Of a stretch of 64,000 nt of DNA, positions 51,741 to 60,185 are shown in pieces. A model generated the notes under the pieces. That model was given only the letters and a program-made list of their open reading frames with translations, was not told the DNA's origin and searched no databases. The stretch's first letter is position 1, and the number at the start of each line of letters is the position of its first letter. This DNA is from Variovorax sp. V213. GTDB taxonomy: Bacteria; Pseudomonadota; Gammaproteobacteria; Burkholderiales; Burkholderiaceae_C. A program made the position numbers and the translations under genes. The stretch covers positions 2,977,001 to 3,041,000 of the forward strand of contig NZ_AP028664.1 in NCBI RefSeq assembly GCF_041154455.1. The letters are read 5' to 3'.

Positions 51741-53774
51741 CTAGGCGACTGCCGCCAGCCCCTCGCGCTCTTCGGCCTCGGCAGCGGCTTCATCCGCTTC
51801 CAGCACCGCTTCGATCCCCGACGATGGCGACGTCGCAGGGCTCGGTTTCGCCTCGGCCCTGAACATCACCGGCAGCCACCCGGTCCCAGCCGCGAGCCTT
51901 TCAGCCTCGCTCGCAATCTCGGCCTTCTTGAGCTTGGACAGCCGAGTCACGTGATCGGGCGCAAAGGCCAGTACCGCCTCCAATGCCTTGGCCTTGGACA
52001 CATGCGAGAAATAGCCTTCGGCGGTCGGTGTCCACCAGTCGCGCATGTCGAGCCTCACGGCCTCGGCCAGCCCGGCGGCAGGCACCTCGTCCTCGCGGGA
52101 TGCCAGCACGCTGACAGTGGAAGCCACGCACACCGCCAACAGCGACAGCAGTTCGCCTTGCGGCAGGGCCAGCAGCTCGACAAAGAGGGCCTTGGGCTCT
52201 TTAGGCAAGCGCGCCGCCCACGCCTCGCGGACCTTGCCCATGCCCACCGCCGCAGGAGACTCCCCCACATCCGGGGCATGCTGCGTCAGCCCGTCCTGCG
52301 GGGTGGAGATGATGTCGACGGGCGAACCGCCCGAACCGTAGCTATCGAAGACCACGCGCAGCGCAAGCCGATGCACCACGGCCACCAACGCCACCTGCGG
52401 ATGCCGGGCGACCTCGGCCTGCAAGGCGGCCGTGCGATGCGCGCTCAAGCGCTTCGCCAGCTTCTCCGAGATACCGGACTTGGCCGCTTCATCGGCATCA
52501 CCATCGTGGCCGTTGCGCTCCCCACCTGCCGCATTGGCCTCCTGCCGCTCCTGCGCCCGCAGTGCCTTGGCCTGCTCCTCGCGCAGCAGCCCACGGTGCA
52601 CCACCACGCCACCCATGTGATCCACCGATACCACGGCGCCGGCCATTTCCACCGTCCCGGGCGGATAAACCGTCAGGGTCTGCTCTATCGCGTCCAGCTC
52701 GGCGCCGAGCTGATCCAGTTCCTCTTGCAGGGCGCGCACGCCGTCCTCGCTAAGTTCCGCATCCTCATCATCAAGCCGGTCCTGCAGCTCATTCTGTTTC
52801 CTTTCGAGCTTGGCGATGCGCTTGGCCTCAGTCCTGCTCGGGTCACGGCGCGTGCGCTGCACCCGCTGGAAGGCGTGCAGCTCAGCAGCCGTGGCACGCG
52901 GCGCGACCTCCACCCACCCCCAGCCCTCCAGCTGAACCTGTTCGACGACATCGGCGAGCTTGTGGCGCGCGAGCGTGTCCAGCAACCCGACATCGGTGAG
53001 ATAGCCTCCTTGCTGTTCGTCCGAGAACAGATCGCGGCGCACGCCGCCCCCTGCGACCTCGTAGGCCTCCAGCCCGACGAAGCGCGCCAGCGCATCGCGG
53101 CTGGCATCGATCTCTTCATGGGTCAGATGGTCGCGCAGAGACTCGGGGCTGCGCTGCCACGCCGGGCTGTCGTAGAACGCGGCCTCCTGCGCCGCATGGT
53201 CATCGGTGATGGCAAGCGCCATCAACTGCTCGAGGGTCACGGCGTCGGCCTGATAGTCCGCCAGCAGGCGCGGCGAGACGTTGGCAAGCCGCAGCCGGCG
53301 CTTGACCACGAGCGGCGTCACGCCGAAGTCCGCCGCGATGGCCTCCACCGAACGGCCTTCGGCCACCAGAGCTTTCCATGCGTGCAGTTCCTCGACCGGC
53401 CCCATCGCCTCCCTCTGCACGTTCTCGGCAAGGCTCGCCGCGCGCGCCAACGTGTCGGCCACCAGCAGACAAGGTACCGGCCAATCCTCTGGGATATGCC
53501 GCTTCTTCGCAAGCAGCTTCAAGGCTGCGAGGCGTCGCCCACCGGCGACGACCTCGAAGTCCCCGTCCTCGCCGGAATGAATCACGGTGAGGTTTTGCAG
53601 GAGGCCCAGACGCCGGATGCTTGCAGCCAGCGCAGCAATTGACGTGCGTGCCTTGCGGCGTACGTTGCGCTTGGACGGCCGTGAACGCAGCCGCGAAAGC
53701 GGCACGAGCACCATGTTCTGCGCAGGTACGGCTGCCTCGGGGGTGGAAACTTCTGGCGTATCAACAGTATTCAT
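51741..53774 (-). CDS. Large ParB/RepB/Spo0J-family nuclease-like protein of ICEs
   Basis: 677 residues from MNTVDTPEVSTPEA. The N-terminal ParB domain is clear: LVPLSRLRSRPSKRNVRRK, GLLQNLTVIHSGEDGDFEVVAGGRRLAALKLL (the GxRR CTP-binding box) and SLAENVQREAMGPVEELHAWKAL. An HTH region (IAADFGVTPLVVKRRLRLANVSP) follows. A central acidic coiled coil (about 345-400) and a long C-terminal region absent from chromosomal ParB make it twice the usual size. Such giant ParB proteins are typical of plasmid/ICE backbones together with RadC and DUF736, and are distinct from the parA-linked partition system. AGGAG lies upstream of the ATG. Confidence 0.93.
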   Translation of the reverse strand: MNTVDTPEVSTPEAAVPAQNMVLVPLSRLRSRPSKRNVRRKARTSIAALAASIRRLGLLQNLTVIHSGEDGDFEVVAGGRRLAALKLLAKKRHIPEDWPVPCLLVADTLARAASLAENVQREAMGPVEELHAWKALVAEGRSVEAIAADFGVTPLVVKRRLRLANVSPRLLADYQADAVTLEQLMALAITDDHAAQEAAFYDSPAWQRSPESLRDHLTHEEIDASRDALARFVGLEAYEVAGGGVRRDLFSDEQQGGYLTDVGLLDTLARHKLADVVEQVQLEGWGWVEVAPRATAAELHAFQRVQRTRRDPSRTEAKRIAKLERKQNELQDRLDDEDAELSEDGVRALQEELDQLGAELDAIEQTLTVYPPGTVEMAGAVVSVDHMGGVVVHRGLLREEQAKALRAQERQEANAAGGERNGHDGDADEAAKSGISEKLAKRLSAHRTAALQAEVARHPQVALVAVVHRLALRVVFDSYGSGGSPVDIISTPQDGLTQHAPDVGESPAAVGMGKVREAWAARLPKEPKALFVELLALPQGELLSLLAVCVASTVSVLASREDEVPAAGLAEAVRLDMRDWWTPTAEGYFSHVSKAKALEAVLAFAPDHVTRLSKLKKAEIASEAERLAAGTGWLPVMFRAEAKPSPATSPSSGIEAVLEADEAAAEAEEREGLAAVA

Positions 53775-53842
53775 GATCGAACTCCTGTCCCATGTCGGGA
53801 CGTTGGAAAACAAAACTGGAAAGACAAAAACCGGAACTGGAT

Positions 53843-53863
53843 TCAGGGTGTGGGTCTGTGCAT
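53843..53863 (-). CDS. Possible 6-residue leader peptide upstream of parB
   Basis: An ATG with a perfect AAGGAG (53871-53876, minus strand) 7 bases before it encodes MHRPTP and a stop, 68 bases before the parB ATG. The ribosome site is stronger than many in the window, so a translated short frame coupled to leader structure is possible. No direct evidence for expression. Confidence 0.35.
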   Translation of the reverse strand: MHRPTP

Positions 53864-53895
53864 AGGCGCTCTCCTTGGGTGTTGGGCTCCGCAGG

Positions 53896-54030
53896 GGCCG
53901 CGAAGCCCTTTCGCGGCCATAGAGGCCGGCTGGGGCCGGCGCGGGTGCGCCGTCAAGGGAGAACAGCGAAGGCGCTGGCGCGGCCCGCAGGCGAAGCCGA
54001 GGACACGGGCGCCGCAGCGGCCCTTGACGG
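53896..54030 (-). ncRNA. Structured leader RNA candidate upstream of parB (radC-motif-like), copy 2
   Basis: On the minus strand CCGTCAAGGG (54030-54021) pairs perfectly with CCCTTGACGG (53959-53950), enclosing a GC-rich arm. A further perfect 9-bp stem GGCCGCGAA-agggc-TTCGCGGCC (53918-53896) lies downstream, before the short leader frame. The outer stem has the same sequence pattern as the leaders at 49571-49720 and 54747-54900. Boundaries are approximate. Confidence 0.55.
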
Positions 54031-54199
54031 GAGGAGCGCCCGCAGAGGCCAGGCAAGCCGCAGGCAGCGGCGCGCAGGTGGCGGGTGCCGCCACCGGAGA
54101 GATGAAATCGAGGAAATCGGCCGGCACCGGCCGCCGGCCAGGTGCACGCGCGCAGCGCGCATGCGAGCGGGAAATACAAAAGGGGCCGAAGCCCCTTGG

Positions 54200-54730
54200 T
54201 TACATCAGCCCATGCTCTGCCATCGAGTAGATGTCGCTGCCACCGACGATCAGGTGATCCAGCACCCGCACGTCCACGAGGGACAGGGCCGACTTGAGAG
54301 TCTGCGTGAGCGCTTCGTCGGCCAGCGACGGCTCCGCCAATCCCGAGGGATGCCCATGCACCAGCAGAAGCGCCACGCTGTTGCGCGCCATCGCGTCCTT
54401 GACCACCTCACGCGGATGCACCGAGGTCCGTGCCACGGTCCCACGGAACATCTCTACATAGTCCAGCACACGGTTTTGCGAATCCAGGTGCACGACAGCG
54501 AATACCTCGTGTTCCAGAGGCCCATGCCGCAGACGCAGGAAGTCCCGCACCAGCGCAGGCGAAGACAGCGCGCCGCTGCCACGCACCCGCCTCGCCAGCA
54601 GCCGCTGCGCCGCGAGCAGCACCTCATCGGCCTCGGCCGGACGGTATTCGCCCGCGACATCGCGAACGAGCAGAGGAACAGAAGTGGAGAACTCGAAGGA
54701 AACAAGGGAAGAGAAGAGATCGTGCGACAT
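54200..54730 (-). CDS. radC: RadC-family JAMM/MPN domain protein
   Basis: 176 residues from MSHDLFSSLVSFEF. The MPN domain is complete: Glu in EHEVFAVVHLDSQNR, H-x-H in LLLVHGHPSGLAEPSLAD with following Ser and Asp for zinc. The short form, lacking the chromosomal RadC HhH N-terminus, is common on plasmids and ICEs, where its role is unknown despite the name. GGAG precedes the ATG. Preceded by the structured leader candidate. Confidence 0.92.
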   Translation of the reverse strand: MSHDLFSSLVSFEFSTSVPLLVRDVAGEYRPAEADEVLLAAQRLLARRVRGSGALSSPALVRDFLRLRHGPLEHEVFAVVHLDSQNRVLDYVEMFRGTVARTSVHPREVVKDAMARNSVALLLVHGHPSGLAEPSLADEALTQTLKSALSLVDVRVLDHLIVGGSDIYSMAEHGLM

Positions 54731-54746
54731 GGTCGGCTCCGTGAAT

Positions 54747-54900
54747 CGGGCGGGATTGCCCGAGACCGAAACCGGCACGCCGCAGCGCAGCAGTCAGGGT
54801 TCGAAGACGGCCGCCAGGACGCAAGCGCAATGCCATTGCGCGCAGACCTTGACGGCGAGAACGGCGTGCAACGATGGGAGGGACAGCAAGCCAACCCATC
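54747..54900 (-). ncRNA. Structured leader RNA candidate upstream of radC, copy 3
   Basis: On the minus strand CCGTCAAGG (54855-54847) opposes CCCTGACTG (54799-54791), and a hairpin GCGCAA-TGGCA-TTGCGC (54841-54825) occupies the position of GCGCAC-GTC-GTGCGC in copy 1. The A-T pair replacing the C-G pair in that stem is a compensatory change. The 3' end again reads GGTCTCGGGCAATCCCGCCC. A 'radC RNA motif' upstream of radC genes is known from comparative genomics; this location and layout fit it, but the match is from memory and not computed. Confidence 0.65.
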
Positions 54901-55104
54901 CACCACCCTCCTGTGCCTTTCGGCAAGCGCAGCGCGCAGGCTCGAAGGGCCGGGGGTCGCAAGGATAGGGCCGGCGAGCGCGTGCACCGTCGGCGGCTCG
55001 ACTATCCTCCGCTCGCCGCGCTTGCTGCATCTCTCGCCCTTATGAGTCCGCCGGCGAAACCAGGCACCACCGATCCGCCTTTTCGCACAGAGAAAGAGTC
55101 GCCC

Positions 55105-55501
55105 ATGTTCCGCGCCCTGCTCAAGTCCAAGATCCACCGCGTTGCCGCGACCGACTGCGAACTGCACAACGAGGGCTCCTGCGCCATCGACGCAGACCTG
55201 CTCGACGCGGCCGACCTCGCCGAGAACGAGTAGGTCCACATCTGGAACATCAACAACGGCGAGCGCTTCGTCACCTATGCGATCCGCAGCGAGCGGGGAC
55301 CGGCATCATCTCGGTCAACGGCTCGGCCGCACGCCAGGCCTCGGTGGGCGACCTGATCATCATCGAGGCCTTCGGCCTGGTGCCGGAAAACCAGGTGGCA
55401 GGCCACAAGCCCAGGCTGGTGTTCGTGGACGACGCCAACCGCACCAAGGAAGAACGCGCGCACATCCGGTGCAGGCGGCCTTTGGCGAGACCGCAATCTG
55501 A
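55105..55501 (+). pseudogene. panD: Decayed panD (aspartate 1-decarboxylase)
   Basis: From MFRALLKSKIHRVAATDCEL the frame matches PanD, including the GSCAIDADLLDAADLAENE block with the Gly-Ser self-cleavage site that forms the pyruvoyl group. A TAG at 55231-55233 stands where PanD has Gln before HIWNINNGERFVTYAI. A single-base deletion near 55299 shifts the frame before TGIISVNGSAARQASVGD, and another near 55468 shifts it before the C-terminal VQAAFGETAI. PanD makes beta-alanine for pantothenate. Three independent lesions show it is dead. The DNA remains close to functional panD, so decay is recent. Such a gene is not a usual ICE component. Confidence 0.92.
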
Positions 55502-55680
55502 GGGTTCACGCGCATGATTGTTTGCGAGCCGCAGCGCTAGCCCTGTATCTTCCTTGCACATCCTTCGAATGGAACCAGCATGATCATCGGATGGTATGCG
55601 GTCAATTAATCGCGCCCTTGTTCAGTGAACGATGAACTGTGAGGCTACGTGCCCATGTAGAGCAACATGGACATGTAGAC

Positions 55681-56208
55681 ATGACAGAGCAGTACGCACA
55701 GTTGAGAGGTCGGTTGGTTGTTGGGCGCAAGAGTGACGGTCGCAGCGTCTACGACGAGGCCGCCAAGAAGGAGTTGATCGTTGCCTGCCTCAAGCAAGGA
55801 GTTTCGGTGGCACGCATGGCGATGGAGCACGGTGTCAACACGAACTTGCTGAGGACGTGGATCACGGCCTACCAGCGACGAAGCGCCCAGGTATCGGCGG
55901 GCGACATCGCGCGAGCGCAGGATGCGGCATTCGTTGCCGTACACGTAGAGGGCGAGCAAGATCAGAGTGAACGAGTGCCTCAGCGCGGGTGTGCGGTGAC
56001 GGTGCCCGCGGTCGCCCACACACCAGCGACGGCGGTGGCGGTGATCTCGGATGAAGGCCCCTTGGCAGCACCGCCCCCGATGGTCGCTTTGCAGGTGCGA
56101 TTGCCCAACGGTGTGCAGCTCGATCTCAGTGAGACGAGCTTGCAGGAATTGCCCACGCTGGTGCAGATGCTGAGCCGACTGTCATGTTCCGCTTCGACGA
56201 AGGGCTGA
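55681..56208 (+). CDS. tnpA: IS66 accessory protein TnpA
   Basis: 175 residues from MTEQYAQLRGRLVVGRKSDG. The HTH region (YDEAAKKELIVACLKQGVSVARMAMEHGVNTNLLRTWI) is typical of the IS66 OrfA. Its stop lies beyond the tnpB start, giving a 25-base overlap. It is required for transposition together with TnpB, but its mechanism is unknown. Confidence 0.9.
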   Translation: MTEQYAQLRGRLVVGRKSDGRSVYDEAAKKELIVACLKQGVSVARMAMEHGVNTNLLRTWITAYQRRSAQVSAGDIARAQDAAFVAVHVEGEQDQSERVPQRGCAVTVPAVAHTPATAVAVISDEGPLAAPPPMVALQVRLPNGVQLDLSETSLQELPTLVQMLSRLSCSASTKG

Positions 56209-56534
56209 AGGTCTACCTGCACCGCGAGCCCGTGGACTTCCGGCTGAACATCAACGGCCTGGCCGTGCTGGTGGAGCAGGCGCTGGGCCTGGACCCGTTC
56301 GCCTCCTGTGCGTATGTATTCAGCCATCGCCGACGCGACCGAGTGAAGATCCTGGGTTGGGAGCGCAACGGCTTCTGGCTGTTGCTCAAACGCCTGGAGA
56401 AGGACCGGTTCATCTGGCCCCCGGCCGAGGCGGTTCCTACGCTGACGGCCGAGCAGCTGCACTGGCTGCTGGAGGGCATCGACATCGCGGTGGTGCAACG
56501 CCACTCCCATCTGCGCTATTCGAGCGTGGCTTGA
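56184..56534 (+). CDS. tnpB: IS66 accessory protein TnpB
   Basis: 116 residues. The IS66 OrfB family pattern is clear: KVYLHREPVDFRLNINGLAVLVEQ, then VFSHRRRDRVKILGWERNGFWLLLKRLEKDRFIWP. Overlaps tnpA by 25 bases and lies 18 bases before tnpC. Confidence 0.94.
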   Translation: MFRFDEGLKVYLHREPVDFRLNINGLAVLVEQALGLDPFASCAYVFSHRRRDRVKILGWERNGFWLLLKRLEKDRFIWPPAEAVPTLTAEQLHWLLEGIDIAVVQRHSHLRYSSVA

Positions 56535-56552
56535 AGGAACGATGATGGGGGT

Positions 56553-58130
56553 ATGCCGATCCAAGCTGGCGTGTCGTCGCCTGCCACCATCACCGCTGAA
56601 GTACTCGCCGCGCTCATTGCCGAGCGTGACGCACTGGCCGGCGCGCTTCGAGTGGCGACCACCGAGCGGGACCTCGCACTGGAGCGGCTGAAGGCGCTGC
56701 AGCGCCAGCTGTTCGCGGCCAAGAGCGAAGCCCGTGGCACGGACCAGAAGGACCTGTTCCTCAACGAGGCCGAGGCACTCGCCCCCACCGATCAGACGCC
56801 GCAGGCCGAGGTCGACGAAGAGGAGTCGACGCCAGTCGCCGGACATCAGCGCAAGAAGCGTGGACGCAAGCCACTGGACCCCGCGCTGCCGCGCGAGATC
56901 GTGCGCCACGAGCTGCCCGAGGCCGAGCGTGTGTGCGCGCATGACGGGCACGCGCTGGTGGAGATCGGTGCCGAGGTCAGCGAGCAGATGGACGTCATCC
57001 CCGAGCAGGTGCGCGTGCTGCAGCACCACCGCATCAAGTACGCCTGTCCCTGCTGCGATCAGAGCCTGAAGGTTGCACCGACGCCGGCGCGCATCATCCC
57101 GCGCGGGCTGCTCACCGAGCAGGCGCAGGCCTTGATCATCACCGGCAAGTACCAGTTCGGCATGCCGCTGTATCGCACGGCCGTATTGCTACGCCGCTTC
57201 GGGGGCGACATCGCGAGCAACACCCTGGCCTCTGGCATCGTACGCATCGGCCAGGCTGTGCAGCCGGTCATCAACCTGTTGCGCGACCACTTGCTGGACT
57301 CGGACCTGATCTACGGCGACGAGACCACGGTTCAGGTGCTCAAGGAGCCCGGGCGCAAGGCCCAGACGAAGAGCTACATGTGGGCGCAGATGAACGGCAC
57401 CGGTCCACCGGTGCGGCTGTTTGCCTACGCGCCGGGGCGCGGCGCTGTACACGCCGAGAAGCTGTATGCCGGCATCCGTCCCGGCACCACGCTCATCACC
57501 GACGGGTATGAGGTCTACAACGGCATCGCGAAGGCCGGCGGCCTCACGCATCTCGGGTGCTGGGTTCACGCACGTCGCCCCTTCATCAAGGCCGAGGAGT
57601 CCATCCCGAAGGCAGCTCGTTCACCCGATCAGCTCGCGACCCGGTTCGTACGGCTGATTGCCAAGCTTTACCGTGCGGAGGCGCTGGCCAGGGACTGGAC
57701 GCCCGCGCGCCGGCTGCGACTGCGTTCGCGCTACAGCGCCGCCGTTGTGCGCGAGATCGAACGGCTGCTGCTCACGCACCTGCACGCCGTTGCACCATCG
57801 AGCCTGCTGGGCGAAGCGCTGCACTACCTGCACGGGCAGTGGCCCAAGCTCGTGCGGTTCCTGGACAACGGCACCTGGCCGCTGGACTCCAACCCGGTGG
57901 AGAACGCGATCCGCCCCTTCGTTGTTGGAAGGAAGGCATGGTTGTTCGCCGACACCGTCGGCGGTGCCAATGCGAGCGCCAATCTCTACTCGCTGATCGA
58001 AACGGCCAAGGCCAACAACGTCGAGCCCTACCGCTACCTCGTCGCCTTGTTCAAGAAACTGCCGCTGGCGCAGACGGTCGACGACTACGAGGCGCTGCTG
58101 CCCTGGAACATCGAGCTCGGCGGCGCGTAA
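56553..58130 (+). CDS. tnpC: IS66 transposase TnpC
   Basis: 525 residues. N-terminal coiled coil (ERDLALERLKALQRQLFAAK), a zinc-finger-like segment (HRIKYACPCCDQSL), and the DDE domain with Asp in DSDLIYGDETTVQVL, Asp in TTLITDGYEVYNG and Glu in SNPVENAIRPFVVGRKAW. Full length and intact. Confidence 0.95.
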   Translation: MPIQAGVSSPATITAEVLAALIAERDALAGALRVATTERDLALERLKALQRQLFAAKSEARGTDQKDLFLNEAEALAPTDQTPQAEVDEEESTPVAGHQRKKRGRKPLDPALPREIVRHELPEAERVCAHDGHALVEIGAEVSEQMDVIPEQVRVLQHHRIKYACPCCDQSLKVAPTPARIIPRGLLTEQAQALIITGKYQFGMPLYRTAVLLRRFGGDIASNTLASGIVRIGQAVQPVINLLRDHLLDSDLIYGDETTVQVLKEPGRKAQTKSYMWAQMNGTGPPVRLFAYAPGRGAVHAEKLYAGIRPGTTLITDGYEVYNGIAKAGGLTHLGCWVHARRPFIKAEESIPKAARSPDQLATRFVRLIAKLYRAEALARDWTPARRLRLRSRYSAAVVREIERLLLTHLHAVAPSSLLGEALHYLHGQWPKLVRFLDNGTWPLDSNPVENAIRPFVVGRKAWLFADTVGGANASANLYSLIETAKANNVEPYRYLVALFKKLPLAQTVDDYEALLPWNIELGGA

Positions 58131-58461
58131 GCCTCCCTGCCCGCATCGGCTCCGACACCACGCGCAAGGGCGTGGTTTATTGAGCGCTTACATCGGATGG
58201 AGTTTCCGCTCTGCTTCACCTCAGGGAGAGTCCTGGGTGGCACGATGGCGCGGTCCCGACAAAGGTCTCATTTGTTCTTGGCTCAGGGGAGTCGAGAAGG
58301 CGAAGGAATCCCCCGAACTGGCTGCACAGGCTTTGCGTGGTGAATTGCCAAGCCTGCCGTGGTACGCCAATCGCGACGAACTGCGGCATGCCGGGCAGCG
58401 CGTGTCGCGGCACGTCTACGATGTGTATCGGCTGATGCAGGCAGACGCCGAGAACACTTGA

Positions 58462-58725
58462 CGAGGCGATCTCCCTATCGCCGCCGACCGCACACGCCAT
58501 GCGCGGATGTTCTTCGGAAGCCCAGACCTCGGCTTGGAGACTGCGGCGCCGGGCACTTTCACGCTGGTTCCGAACGAGGCAATGCACTCGCCCTTGGCTA
58601 AGGACTACGAGGCGAAGGCAGGCATGATCTTCGGCAACGTGCCGGCACTGCACGTGGTGCTGGCCGCGATCGAAACGCTAGAAGCCGCTCTTAACACCCA
58701 ACCCGCATTAGCGGCCAGCGGCTGA
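58462..58725 (+). pseudogene. C-terminal remnant resembling AbiEii/AbiGii nucleotidyltransferase
   Basis: The frame MFFGSPDLGLETAAPGTFTL followed by VPNEAM...LAKDYEAKAGMIFG and HVVLAAIETLEAALN matches the C-terminal layout of AbiEii proteins (FF...W..YDLA.PGTL.LVP...L..DY..M..MIFG.PPSF...L..L..LE..IN). It lies directly after the small ORF ending at 58461 but in a shifted frame, so the two may be parts of one decayed gene. AbiEii is the toxin of a type IV toxin-antitoxin system. The recognition is from memory. Confidence 0.55.
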
Positions 58726-58736
58726 CGACCGCACGG

Positions 58737-60149
58737 CTACGAAGTTCGCTTCACCGATCGCGAAATTCGGACGGCCGACGCGTACCAGCAGCATTCCACA
58801 TCAGCGGGTTTGAACGACTCCCATGGGCGCCGCTGGCATATCTGCGGAGCAGAAGAGGTCAGCGGAAGTTTGCACGCCCCCCAGAACCGACAAGCACCTT
58901 CTTGCGCTCGACTGGTAGGCACGATTTCGCGGGCGCCGATATGTCGGGCGGCGAAGTGCAACAGTGATTGCGCAATGGCAAGGTCCTGAACCTGCCCTTG
59001 GTCCGGGGGCTGCTCGGAAAGCAGAATCAACTCGAGCTCGTGGCTTAGCGGCCCAGTCTCTTGAATGATTGGGCAAGGCGGGAATGCCTTCAGCATCCCC
59101 ACCAGGGCGTTTCGATCCGTTGTTGACACCAAGTCCACCTCAAAAAAGGGCGAGGTGGTGCGAAGCTCCAAATACTCCCTAGCCCAGCCCAGCATCGCAG
59201 TAAACGCCCGGTGCAGCGGCGGGCGTGACAAGAAGCGATCCGCGTCGAGTTTCCAGGCAGAGAACAAAGACTCCTTCTTAGCTGAGAGAAAGTCGCACAC
59301 CGTCTTCTGAAGAGCCCCAACTATTTCCGCGTGACTGCGTCCCTCAACGTTGCCTTTAAAAACCTGTGCTAGTTCGATGAAGGCATCGCCAGGGTCGGTG
59401 CTTTGAAGTGCGAGCAAGAGCACTTTTGCCATCATCTCGCTCGAGAGTGCGGTTCCCGCCACTTGCTCAAAGATGACCCGTGGGATCTTGTATGGCCACG
59501 CCGGTACCGTCAGGTCTAGCTGCGCGGTGCCGCGGCCTTCTGAAATGAAGAGGATTCTCTCGATCTCCCATGCCAGCCCCTCCATGAGAACGTGTGCTCC
59601 AAGAGCAACGTCAGCAACGGGCGCGGTATCCGACCGCCCCAATTTCAATGTGACGTTTGCCGACTTCACATCAAGAATCTGGTTCGCAAGCGGAATGTTG
59701 TCGCTAACTCGCTTGATTTCGACCACCTGCAAATCGCTCCAGGATGCAGACCCCATGCCCATGGGAGCCAGTTGCGTCCCCGTGATGTGTTTGCGCCATC
59801 TCACAACGCCGTCGAACTCTGCGGCGGCTTCCGGCGCTAGTGCGGTGCTTCCGATACTCGCACCATCCTCCCCAACAGTACTCATGAACAACGCGAGTAG
59901 CCGAAGTGTTGCAATAAACCCGTAGACACCCGCGCCGGTCGAAAAGTTGTGGAGGTAGTGCGCATACTCGTGAATGAACACTGCGAGGCGATCAAGCGTG
60001 GGCTCGTTGTCCTCAACCCAAAATGACGCGTCATGGGAGAGCCTGATGATCGCGTGATCCGTGAAGTAAAGCCCTAGGCTTGAAGCGGTCAGCAGTTCTT
60101 CAAGAAATGGCATCTCGTGAGCATTGACTGCGTCGCCTGGTGTGGACAT
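58737..60149 (-). CDS. Uncharacterised protein with HExxH zinc-metallopeptidase motif
   Basis: 470 residues. The motif FIHEYAHYLHNFS puts HEYAH at residues 60-64, the gluzincin/metzincin-type zinc ligands and catalytic Glu, early in the chain. Downstream LMEGLAWEIERI (about residue 190) offers a Glu that could be the third ligand. No signal peptide, so it should be cytoplasmic. The C-terminal 70 residues are Cys/Arg-rich (CRFWGACKLP, CCWYAS). The ATG has CGGAGA upstream. It lies 36 bases after the nuclease-like gene on the same strand, which indicates one operon. Family not recognised; a protease role in a defence module is inferred. Confidence 0.8.
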   Translation of the reverse strand: MSTPGDAVNAHEMPFLEELLTASSLGLYFTDHAIIRLSHDASFWVEDNEPTLDRLAVFIHEYAHYLHNFSTGAGVYGFIATLRLLALFMSTVGEDGASIGSTALAPEAAAEFDGVVRWRKHITGTQLAPMGMGSASWSDLQVVEIKRVSDNIPLANQILDVKSANVTLKLGRSDTAPVADVALGAHVLMEGLAWEIERILFISEGRGTAQLDLTVPAWPYKIPRVIFEQVAGTALSSEMMAKVLLLALQSTDPGDAFIELAQVFKGNVEGRSHAEIVGALQKTVCDFLSAKKESLFSAWKLDADRFLSRPPLHRAFTAMLGWAREYLELRTTSPFFEVDLVSTTDRNALVGMLKAFPPCPIIQETGPLSHELELILLSEQPPDQGQVQDLAIAQSLLHFAARHIGAREIVPTSRAQEGACRFWGACKLPLTSSAPQICQRRPWESFKPADVECCWYASAVRISRSVKRTS

Positions 60150-60185
60150 GGGATTCTCCGTTCGGATGTTTTCGAGCTGTCGCTC

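Larger units (their letters stand above)
55594..58191 (+). mobile_element. IS66-family insertion sequence, complete
   Basis: 2598 bases. The left end reads GTATGCGGTCAATTAATC and the right end, on the opposite strand, GTAAGCGCTCAATAAACC; both continue into CGCCCTTG-like sequence, giving imperfect inverted repeats. It is flanked by a perfect 8-bp target duplication ATCGGATG (55586-55593 and 58192-58199), the IS66 hallmark. All three genes are intact. Confidence 0.95.
55580..58461 (+). pseudogene. Small ORF split near its start by IS66; possible AbiEii C-terminal remnant
   Basis: Removing the IS66 element and one ATCGGATG copy joins 55580-55593 to 58200-58461 as one frame of 91 codons, starting MIIGWSFRSASPQGESWV and ending VYRLMQADAENT. 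The end, RVSRHVYDVYRLMQ, resembles the 'RHWYDLHRL' box of AbiEii/AbiGii nucleotidyltransferases. The family is therefore possible but weakly supported. The IS also supplies a substitute start (58180), so a product may still be made. Confidence 0.6.

Noticed and set aside
51462..53642. Plus-strand open frame of 726 codons over the thioesterase leader and parB
   Set aside because: It is antisense to the clear ParB gene and has an Arg/His/Gln-rich, low-complexity composition.
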